This document shows positions 21,401-30,209 of a stretch of 64,000 nucleotides of DNA, piece by piece (the stretch's first letter is position 1; each line of letters opens with the position of its first letter). The stretch comes from Mytilinidion resinicola. Its lineage: Eukaryota; Ascomycota; Dothideomycetes; Mytilinidiales; Mytilinidiaceae. Location: contig NW_022985458.1 of assembly GCF_010093595.1 (NCBI RefSeq), positions 124,001-188,000 of the forward strand, in the 5' to 3' direction. The position numbers were made by a program, and so were the translations under genes. Below the pieces are notes generated by a model, which ran no database searches, had not been told where the DNA came from, and saw only the letters and a program-made list of their open reading frames with translations.

Positions 21401-23505
21401 CCTTGGATCCGAGTGCTCCGGCATTGTAAGCAAAGTTGGAAAAGGTGTTACCGAGTTCAAAGTTGGCGATAGGGTTCTTGTCGGCAACCTTGGCGTCTTC
21501 AAGACCTACGTCCGCACTACTGATCAAGCGGTCATTCGAATTCCCTGCACGATGACTTTTGTCGAGGCAGCGTCAATTTTTACGGCGTACTGTACCGCAT
21601 ACTATTGCCTCATTGACATAGCCCGTCTTCGAAAAAGTGATACCATTCTTATACATGCCGCTGCTGGGGGAACAGGGCAGGCAATGATTCAGCTTGCACA
21701 GTACGTCGGCGCCGAAGTGTTCACCACGGTCGGCTCAGAGACGAAGAAGAAGCTCTTGATGAACGTATACGGTATTCCGGATGACCATATCTTATATTCG
21801 AGGGACGACTCCTTCGCAGACGGCATAAAGCGTATGACAGGCGGACGTGGACTGGACGTCGTCATCAATTCTCAGCAAGGGCGACTTCTCGAGGCGTCCT
21901 GGGAATGTATCGCCCCTTTCGGTCACTTCATTGATATAGGGCTGAAAGACGCGTTTTTGAGGGGCCACTTACCAATGCATGTTTTTACACGGACTGCTTC
22001 ATTTTCTGGCGTAAATCTGGCTGCCATGTGCGAGCGCAAAGACGGACTCAACAAGAGGTTGATGAAGGAAGTGATGAATCTCTTTGTGAATAAGAAGCTT
22101 CAGGTTGGAAGCCCGCTCAATATCTACCCTCTTGAAGAGGCTGAGCAGGCTATCCGCTTCCTCCAGAGCGGAAAAAGTTCAGGCAAGATTGTTCTGAAAG
22201 TAGACAAGGGCGCGTCACTTCCGGTGAGTTCTCAACATACGAGCCGTTCTCAAGAACTCATACTGATATAATGACAGATTGTACAAGGCTCAGAATCAAA
22301 ATACTGCTTCCATGAAGACGCCACCTACGTGATTGCGGGTGGTCTTGGTGGAATAGGCCGCAGTATGGCGCGGTGGCTCGTTCACCGTGGTGCACGCAAT
22401 CTCATCCTTCTTTCTCGATCTGGTCCGCACGGCAGTGAACAAGCGCAGGAAATGTTGGCTGAGATGTGCGAGGCTGGAGTCAATGTACAATGCCCTTCCT
22501 GCGATATCACGGAACTGTCGTCACTGAGGAGTGCGCTACTGGAATGTTCAAAGACAATGCCGCCAATTCGGGGCTGCATCCAAGCCGCCATGGTTCTTCG
22601 AGTAAGTCATCCACGTCTCCAACGCACGCGCCTCACAGAACTGATGATGACAGGATTCCACCTTCATTAATATGTCCATAGAAGAATGGCAACAGGCGAC
22701 TCAGCCAAAAATCCAAGGATCTTGGAATCTGCACCTTGCACTGCCTTCTGGAATGGCTTTCTTTATCCTGCTGTCTTCCTTCTGTGGCATCTTTGGCAAC
22801 GCCGGCCAGTCCAACTACTCAGCCGGCAATACTTACCAAGACGCCTTTGCAGGCTACCGCACCTCAATCGGAGAAAAGACTGTTGCTCTGGACTTGGGAA
22901 TTGTGCTCGGGGAAGGGTTCGTGGCTAACAGTCAAGAAGTCCTGGATCGCCTACTAAGACTGGATCTACTCCGTCCAAACACGCTGCCCGAGATCTTTGC
23001 CTTGATTGATTACTATTGTAACCCCGATCTTGGGTCAATTGAGCCGTTCCAAAGCCAGGTTGTCACCGGCTTTGAATTACCTGCCGACATTGAAGGAAAA
23101 GGAAAAGAGATTCCCAATGCAATGCTTCAGCGCATTTTTCGTTGCATGCAGCAAGCCGAAGGATCGCACAAGCATTCGCTGGCTTCAAACTCGAAAGTCC
23201 AATCGTTTAGAACTGCATTTGCTAGCGCCGCGTCGTCAAGTTTAGGCAGTCTTGTCGTGTTGGAAGCATTGCGAGTAAAGCTGAGCAGGGTCTTGGGCTT
23301 GTCAATCGAGCATATTGATCTCGATTCGGCGTTAGATAGCTTTGGAGTTGATTCATTGGTTGGGTTGGAGCTGCGGAACTGGCTGGCTAACGAGACCGGT
23401 GCCGATCTTGCTGTCTATGAAATCCTCGGTGGGGCGACATTGAAGAGTATTGCGGAGACGGTCACATCAAAGAGTTCTATACGCCCAGAGAGTTGGAATA
23501 AGTAA
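15453..23505 (+). CDS. Highly reducing polyketide synthase, KS-AT-DH-cMT-ER-KR-ACP
   Basis: Four exons: 15453-15752, 15816-22223, 22278-22601 and 22654-23505, giving about 2627 aa. KS: TACSSG with Cys217, plus EAHGTGT and NVGHLEG. AT: GHSSGE with Ser707. DH: HKVNGAILYP with His1058, and LDGIFQ with Asp1248. C-methyltransferase: SAM motif LEVGAGTA near 1514. ER: NADPH motif GGTGQA near 2051. KR: GGLGGIG near 2257, with NYSAGN and Tyr2399. ACP: FGVDSL with Ser2578. All catalytic residues I can check are present, so full reduction and C-methylation are possible. There is no thioesterase or reductase release domain after the ACP. The second and third introns interrupt the KR region. The start is the least certain point; KS homology begins at about residue 45. 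Confidence 0.95.
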
Positions 23506-24460
23506 CGAGAAACGACAGGGAAAATCGGTGCTGCATCTAAAGGATTCGATGTGCCAAGGCTCGCCGTTGAATGAGTTCAAGAAGAAGAAGCCCGAAAAGA
23601 ATAGAAAGGGGTATTACTTAGACTCGAGCTATGTTACTTTAAACTACCAACATGAATTATCCGCTTCACATAATTCACCATTTCCCTTCCGCTCTTCTTT
23701 CATTATCTTCTCATAATCTTAACTTTCATTTGAGGTAGGAAAGAAATTGAAGCGATTTGACAAATCTAGAGTGAAACCCGCCCATCGATTTCTTAACTAC
23801 AAGTATGCTGGCTGGATTAGTTCCTGGAACAACCCTCTTCTTTGCCAACTGCCCGACTTTTCAGAATTCATTAACTACGGTATTGATCGCAGATTTCACC
23901 ATGCCGGCGTTATTCGCCTTAGCCTTGAAACGGCGGACGGGATTTGTAACGCGACGATGGTAGTTATAGGCCTTTTCTGCAGCTTCAGTTTCCTCTAATT
24001 CAGTCCATGATTCCTTTTTAGCCTTCGCCCTCGCCGCAGTACACAGTTTCTTCACCTCCAGAGTTAAGGCTTCAGCATCCTTTTTAGCGCTCATAATATC
24101 ACCGCAAACAGGGGAGGCTTGAATAACGCCAGCATAATCAATTGTCTATCGTATCATGAGCAATGTTCCACAAGCTATCGCTGTGAAGTTCTAGAAGCCT
24201 TCGGTGTATACGTCTGAAACCAGATCATCCTGACCAGCTTGATGTCTGGTGCCGCAGTCGATCCCCACTCAGTGGTGGCCAGACAGACGAAAATTAGTTT
24301 GCGAACGGGATCATCGCTCTTAAGGACATCCCACCAAGTGCAATACTCACCGACTAAGCACGCGCACTAGTCACTCGCCTTAGCAAAGAGATATGAGTCA
24401 TATTGTTTGGCGGTGCTGCCCCCTTATCGGTGAAGCGCAAGGATACGCGGTCATTTCAGG
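23506..24460. other. PKS downstream flank with one small uncertain ORF
   Basis: The PKS 3' UTR and terminator should lie in the AT-rich first 250 bp. A 77-codon minus-strand ORF at 23861-24094 is Lys/Ala/Glu-rich and helical-looking (for example AEALTLEVKKLCTAARAKAK) and ends in VVNEF. It may be the tail of a decayed gene, but I cannot assign a family or find an upstream exon. Confidence 0.35.
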
Positions 24461-24982
24461 ATGACGGAAAGGAAAGGCGACGCGAAAACAGAAAGCGTAG
24501 TAATAGATTTCGGTTTTGAAAACCCGGACAATGCATTGCCCGATCTAACTAGCCAGATACGTCAAATTCAAACCCTTAGAAAACCGAGGTGCAAACCTCA
24601 AGGTTCCGAGGTTGTTGATTGCGGGTCGATAGGAATAGATGCTGAGGATGGAGGTGAAACAATGCATTGAACGAGGTAAGTGATGTATTGGATGAGCATC
24701 TATCTAGGCTACGTACGCCGTATATATACTCTGTGTGTGTGGAGGCTTACGTAGCCGTACCGTAGAACTGTGAGGGCTAAGTATAGGAACCGTGTTCTAT
24801 ATCAAGGTAGCCGAGCTAACCGTACCATACTCCGTAGGCTAGCTGGCTAAGAATACGTACTCTGTCAAGACTAGGTGCCAGAAACAGGTAGTACGATATT
24901 CCAATGTGCACCCAAGCAATTTCCTTTCCCGTTCAGGAAACTGAGCTGCTCATGCTCCAGCCTGAGCTGTGGCTGTGCTGGG
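24461..24982. other. Non-coding flank
   Basis: A 69-codon ORF at 24461-24670 has no motif. The part from 24660 to 24900 is rich in TA-containing steps (CGTACG, CTAGGCTA) and looks like decayed transposon DNA, but I cannot match it to any other element here. Confidence 0.3.
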
Positions 24983-25048
24983 TGAGCGCATCCTGAGCGG
25001 AGACTGAGCGCATCCTGAGCCGAGACTGAGCGCATCCTGAGCCGAGAC
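24983..25048. repeat. 22-bp tandem repeat, three copies
   Basis: The unit TGAGCGCATCCTGAGCCGAG(AC) occurs at 24983-25004, 25005-25026 and 25027-25048. The first copy differs at one base (GCGG for GCCG). A related but degenerate CTGAGCCG-rich stretch lies at about 30540-30600. The minus-strand ORFs across it (24933-25313 and 24950-25216) contain the repeat and are not supported as genes. Confidence 0.85.
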
Positions 25049-25322
25049 TGAGCAGCTCGTTGGACTCCAGTTTTGGGCCCTGTATTCGACAGGGAGTGTT
25101 GAGCCTGGGATCCTCACCCTGCCTCGGAGGGTCATTTCCGGGCCCATAGGCCTGCCAGGTTCCAGTTTCAGGCCCCAATTCTCGAGTAAACTTACCCTTG
25201 ATGGAAAACAGCTCAAGACTCACGCGTTGGAGGATTAAGGTTATCGATAAGTAAGGCTTGTCACAAATATCAAATTCATGACTTCGCCAAGTTTCTGCAA
25301 CGCCTTTACGCATCCATCCAAA

Positions 25323-25520
25323 ATGTCAGGTTCCGACTCAGAAGGCGGTGTTCCACTTATAGAGCCTGTGTCTAAGGCAACAGCGCCATCAGCAGTCTCC
25401 AAGAAGCGGAAGCGAGAAGCAGAAGCTGAAGCCGAAGCAAAGAAGAAAAAGAAGCCCAAGCAATAAAAGAAGAAGAAGCCCAAAAATATCCTAAATAAAG
25501 ACCTAAATGAGCACTCGGCG
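25323..25520 (+). pseudogene. CMS1-like N-terminal fragment
   Basis: From the ATG at 25323 the frame reads MSGSDSEGGVPLIEPV, then a basic KKRKREAEAE and KKKKKPKQ tract. A TAA (consistent with CAA to TAA) follows, and the same frame resumes KKKKPKNIL. The order acidic start, bipartite basic nuclear signal, KKKPK resembles the N-terminus of CMS1, a 90S pre-ribosome subunit. Nothing of the helicase-like remainder follows. Short basic tracts are easily matched by chance. Confidence 0.35.
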
Positions 25521-25827
25521 TAAATGTTGCGTTTGCGCGTTACTGCATTCAGAAGGTCTCAATCAGTTGCAATAAAGACAACTCTCTCTAACTCTTTCGA
25601 GCATCTCTACTTTTGCTTGTCGGCGACGGCGAAGCAAAGAGCCCCGAACTCCAGCCTCAGGCGGGAATCGAGGTTGAATAAGCGGGACCCGTCTACCACA
25701 TAATTACAAGCGACCCCGCAGTGGTCAGCCCCCGGTTCTCGCCGATCTGCTCGACCGATATCGACCGACTTGTTTTGTATAAGTGGAATTCGTCACGAGG
25801 CCTGACTTTCTTTACTCAGCTGTCTAG
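25521..25827. other. Spacer upstream of the alpha/beta hydrolase relic
   Basis: No gene supported. This should be the old promoter of the hydrolase relic. A TATAAGTGG at about 25778 sits roughly 50 bp before the first candidate ATG. Confidence 0.35.
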
Positions 25828-26755
25828 ATGCCATTCCGTCCTCTTCAGCTATTCAACACCTCTACCAGAGTGTTCCGCCAGGCTACTGCATACCTTACCT
25901 TCAAGCGTCCATTCAACACTCAGAATCGATCCCTCATGTCTCCTAAGCCAAACCTAGTCTTCGTCCCAGGCTCATGGCATGGCCCCGAATGCTACTCCAA
26001 AGTAGTAGCGCTCCTTGAGCCGCAGGGCTTCAAGTCCACCGTCGTAGACCTTCCATCAACACAATCGGATCCAGCAAAGAACCTCACCGACGACATCAAA
26101 GCCGTCGCCAGGGTAATTGAAACATAAACCACAGCCGGCCACGACGTTGTCGTGGTCGTCTGGTCCTAAGGGGGCGTAGTTGGCAGCAGCGCCATCCAAG
26201 GGTTCACCTCTGCATCAGCAAAAGGTCGCGTGGTCGGCATGGTGTACATGGCAACTGGCTTCAACCCCGCCGGCGTGAAAATGAGCTTCCTCGGTGGGCT
26301 AGGAGGCAAGCCGCCGCCATTGTGGAAGATGAATGAGGAGACTGGCTTTGCTGAGATTGTTGGTAAGGTGGATTGGTTGCCGACAAAATAATATGAACAG
26401 CTAACGCGTTTCACTAGTTGATTCCAGGGAGATGTTCTACAATAACCTCCCCGAGGACGAGGGCAATGCTTTAGTCGCGAAGCTCCGGAAGCAGAGCCTC
26501 GCTTCGCTGACAGAGGCGAGCGAGCTAGCCTACGCGGGCTGGATGGACGTACCGGTATGGTATTTGGCGACTGTGCAGGACAAGGGGCTGCCGGTTGAGG
26601 CGCAGAGGATGTTTGTGCAGATGGCGAAGGATGCGGGAGGCGATGTGACGTTGGAGGAGGCGGATAGTAGTCATTCGGTTATGTTGAGCAAGCCGAAAGA
26701 GACGGCGGAGTTCATAGTGAGGGCTGTGGCGGCCTTCGAAGGAAAGAAGGAGTAA
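25828..26755 (+). pseudogene. Alpha/beta hydrolase gene with two nonsense codons
   Basis: The frame starts at 25828 (possible N-terminal extension) or 25936 (MSPKPNLVFVPGSWHGPE). It shows the family's PGxWHG oxyanion region and, near the C-terminus, the catalytic-His block DSSHSVMLSKP. A 55-nt GT-AG intron at 26363-26417 restores the frame. In-frame TAA codons at 26125-26127 and 26167-26169 break it; the second falls in the nucleophile elbow directly after the expected serine (WS-stop-GG). Relatives are small esterases of the salicylate-esterase/EstC type. It lies just outside the PKS cluster and is not needed to explain it. Confidence 0.75.
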
Positions 26756-28566
26756 GATGCACTATAGGATGTTCCCATGGTGTGATTTGTATGTTTAGTC
26801 CCTGAATATATACCCAAACACCTCTCTTCTCCGGAATAGTGGTTTATCCTTGAATGATACTTAAGGGGACACAGAACGCTTGCCGATGCTTAGCACTATG
26901 TTTCATCCCTTTTCTTTGAGAGAAAGGCCAACGCCATTGTAGCTTATTTTTTAAGCTTTGTAGTGTACGGTAAGAAAGGAGCTAAAGTCGCGCAGTGTTT
27001 CGAGGCGCGACAGGCATCCGTCGAAATCTAAGTATTTCCTAGATTTATTCTCTCCCTCACTTTTAGAACACATCCTTGTATATTCCGGGCTCTCATTACA
27101 GAGAAATAAAGCTATCCCGGCCCCCTAGAGCATTGCCAAAACCGCAGATCTGCTTTTGACGATCCGACGAGACTTACTAGCTTACTTGAACGCGTTAATT
27201 ACTAGCATGAATAGAGGAGTAGCAATAAGCAGCGCAAATTGTGCCATTTCACTGTTAAAGACAGCTTCTCCAACTTTAATAGATGAAGGTATTTAGAGAC
27301 GGAGCTTGTGTGCGTAGTTCCTCGTAAAGCTCCCCAAGGAACGGAAGAGCAAATATCTTCACAGCAGAAGAAATCAAAATAAGAAAAAGAGATAACACTA
27401 GAATAGGAGAACGATGTTGGCATAAAGTGAAGAGAGAATGAGAATGGAAGTGGACGCGAAAGGGAAGTGGAGATGTGGACGCGAAGGAGAGGTGGAAGGC
27501 AATGCAGAGGAAAGATTGGAGAAGCTCAGAGATTGTTGGATTCGAGTTCCAAAACTCAAGACTAGAATAAATGAATACTTTTACTTTCCTTGAATTTAAA
27601 CATACCTAGTAATGAGATCTACAATCTCGATTGTATTTCACTCTTCCAACATGCAAGCATATAGCCTCGAAACTTTCAGATAGAAACGTTAAACCCAGCC
27701 ACGAGTTTTCAAACTCCAAGTATGCCACACAATAATCATACACGAAGTACATGCCACCTTCCCAGAAAAACCTTTTCTCTTCCCTAATTGCTTCTCTAAT
27801 CATCCTTCCCCTCATCCCTCCTTGGCTTAAAGTTCGTCTAATTTCCATTATAAAACTGTCGCTCGCGATCCCTCTAATCTCCACCTCTCTCCTGCTCCCG
27901 TTGATCTGCGAGCGTCCTCACCCTCCCGTCCCCACCAGTAAGACATCAATGCGATGTCTCCCTTCGTAAAATTTGAAAGATTGTTCATCATCTAACAGAC
28001 TGGATAACAGTAAGAATCGTTTGTCTTTTAGTTAATTAATCGGGCCTCTATATAACTAAGGCATAGGGTCCAAAAAAGGTCCCACAAGGGGACCAATATG
28101 GCCCATCTTAATCCAATGAATCCGCCACGTTTGCCTCGCGAGGATCCTGAAAATGGACCCTAGATAAGACCAGAAATGGGACCTCTAGATGGTTCTAAGA
28201 GCTCTGCAGCTAACATAGTTTGTATTAACAAAGGAAGTTGCTTAGGGAGCCGGGAATCTAACCTCCCCTCCTGCGTTCTTTATCAGCTCCTGTGTGTAAC
28301 GACTCGTACCCTTCGATGTAGCCCTGCAAGAAGGCTAGTCTGGGAGCTTGCTTTATAGACGGCATTGGTGGCAACAGCGCATCTGTGGAGGTAGAGGACC
28401 GCTTTCGCCGGGGTGGCGCTAACGCTTCGGCCTGAGATGCAACTTCTAGCTGTGCTTAAGCATCGAGCTCTCGGGCTTATAGTTTGCGGCTTTTGTTATG
28501 TCCAGGCTACGTCGGACATTTCTGCGGATGTCGTCGGAGCCTAGTTTCGTCCACTCTACAGACAGT
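26756..28566. other. Gene-poor, AT-rich stretch
   Basis: ORFs of 60-92 codons (27202-27423 and 27606-27884 on minus, 27751-27969 on plus) overlap one another and lack motifs. A GGACGCGAA(A/G)G-type repeat occurs twice at about 27450-27490. I see no transposon ends and no RNA gene. Confidence 0.4.
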
Positions 28567-28826
28567 CACGTTCCTAAGACGGCACGTTCTTAAGACGGCA
28601 TGTTCTTAAGACGGCATATTCCTAAGACGGTATGCTCCTAAGACGGCCATAGTCCTAAGACAGCCATGGTCTTAAAACGGTAGCATCTCAAGACAAGGAC
28701 GTTCTCCAGACAGTCCCGCTCTTAAGATAGACCCGTCTTGAGTTAGTTATATTCTCAAGATAGACATGCTCGCAAGACGGTGATGTACCAAGACGCTGAC
28801 GTTCTCAAGACGATCATGTTCTCAGG
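28567..28826. repeat. Degenerate minisatellite, about 16 units of 16-17 bp
   Basis: The unit is close to ATGTTCTTAAGACGGC. Its CTTAAGACGG core is best conserved at the left (28567-28660) and decays to the right, where units such as ACGTTCTCAAGACGATC still align. No ORF runs through it. Confidence 0.8.
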
Positions 28827-29209
28827 AAAAGTGCCGTTGCGTGGGGCATCTTATCTCCGGGGACCCGTTTTCGGACCACTCTCCTGACTGTTCTATTCCC
28901 GAGCAGGGATAAGCCATGACCACCATCGTTCCTTGCTGTACCTATTTCTAGAGAGACATATTCTAGTTCAGGGTGAAATCATCCGCATCCGCATCAGGAC
29001 GTTTCAAGCTACCTCTAGGTGGCATGCTACCGATTGTCTCTCGATCTAGGTGGGTGAACAGATGAACGCTTATAGCAGCTCTTTAACAGCCTCACGTTGA
29101 TTCTAGTAGAAGAATATAGCGAATGGAGCGGAACTTGGCCGTGTAGCGACTTTGGCAATCACATAATAATTAGTATTTTACTCTTTATTATAATAAAAGA
29201 ATATAATTT
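28827..29209. other. Spacer before the TIR element
   Basis: No gene or repeat recognised. The last 60 bp (29150-29209) are strongly AT-rich and hold the insertion site of the transposon. Confidence 0.4.
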
Positions 29210-30209
29210 GGGCGCTAGTACCTGTACACCCCCTTTTTAGTAGTTATACACCCCCCTTTCTAGTAGTTGTACACCCCCTAAACCCCTGTCGTTTCACCGC
29301 CCTCTAATTGGCTCGGAGCACTGCGCCGGAGCTCCGGTTATTCACCTATACATCACGTGAGGCTATACGAATCGGCGTGCAGCCTTTCCGATTCGTGCAG
29401 CCTCGCCGATTTGTATAGCCTCACGTACGAGCTCACGTACGGCTATACGAATCGGCGTGAAATAGGTTGGCAGCATTCTGCTCTTCTGTAGCCTCACCGA
29501 TTCGTGTAGCCTCACGTACGAGCTCACGTAGTATAAGTATAAGTCTAAGTCTAAGTATAGAATAGAAATTCTATTCTAGAAGTGCCTACGTGTCTACAAG
29601 CATGCTAGACCTGTCAAAACCTCACCTTATTACGGCTCCCTTGCATCGAGCCTAGCCCCCTCGCATCACCGCCTCCGCCTGCTCAATATCTCGGTCAATT
29701 TCCGCCTCAATATCTTCATCATACGTCGCAAGCTGACGTAGAAGCTCCTCTCGGCTAAGCCTCTGTGCCTGAGGATGAGGCTGAGGCTGAGGCTGAGGCG
29801 TAGGCTGAGGCGTAGGCTGAGTACTATCTTGCCTCTGAGCTCGTGCCTTTTTCCGTGGTACCTTATCCTTTGCACCAGGCGGCCGGCCGCGCTTTTTAGC
29901 TGCAGGTGCAGCCGTAAGTGTAGCCGTAGGTGTAGCCGTAGGTGTTGCTGTATGCGCTGCTGTATGCGCTGCCGTAGGCGCTGCTATATTGTGGACGGAG
30001 AAGAAAAGGATGTAATTAATTGTGATCAAGGCCGCATTTGGAGAGAGCATTTGGAATTAGTGAGCAAGTTAAGCGAGCGAATCGGAGGCTACGGAGCACC
30101 CCTCCGAGCCAATCAGAAGGTGGTGAAACGACAGGGGGGGAGGGGGTGTACGCGCAGTGAAAAGGGGGTGTACGTATAGGAATTAGGGGGTATGGCATTA
30201 GCAGCGCCC
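29210..30209 (-). mobile_element. Complete 1.0-kb TIR element, internally deleted
   Basis: Both ends begin GGGCGCT on their own strand. They share an imperfect inverted repeat of about 110 bp with the ordered blocks CACCCCC, CCCTGTCGTTTCACC and ATTGGCTCGGAG. The minus-strand left half matches the 3' end at 1-759, including the AT-hook coding tail and CCTCACGTAC subterminal motifs. At exactly 1000 bp between GGGCGC termini it is too short for a full transposase. It is therefore a non-autonomous deletion derivative. I could not identify a clear target-site duplication. Confidence 0.75.
29652..30050 (-). CDS. AT-hook C-terminal remnant protein of the TIR element
   Basis: An open 132-codon frame. 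It has a hydrophobic start, a Thr/Ala-Pro repeat, an AT-hook (KKRGRPPGAKDK) near residue 53, a Pro-Gln tail and an acidic C-terminus (YDEDIEAEIDRDIEQAE). It corresponds to the tail end of a longer transposase-related protein, of which the edge copy at 1-249 is a broken version. Whether this truncated frame is expressed is unknown; the N-terminal 40 residues may be read-in from the deletion junction. I do not assign a catalytic function. Confidence 0.5.
   Translation of the reverse strand: MLSPNAALITINYILFFSVHNIAAPTAAHTAAHTATPTATPTATLTAAPAAKKRGRPPGAKDKVPRKKARAQRQDSTQPTPQPTPQPQPQPHPQAQRLSREELLRQLATYDEDIEAEIDRDIEQAEAVMRGG

Noticed and set aside
24461..24670. 69-aa plus-strand ORF
   Set aside because: No family resemblance, no start context, no neighbour that would explain it.
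25241..25483. 80-aa minus-strand ORF with Phe-rich start
   Set aside because: Antisense of the Lys/Glu-rich CMS1-like fragment; Phe and Ala/Ser runs are the complement of AAG and GAAGC repeats.
27751..27969. 72-aa hydrophobic plus-strand ORF
   Set aside because: It overlaps a minus ORF of similar length; the hydrophobicity comes from T-rich DNA and no conserved pattern is visible.
28560..28830. CRISPR-like array
   Set aside because: Units are contiguous and degenerate without unique spacers, and the organism is a fungus; it is a minisatellite.
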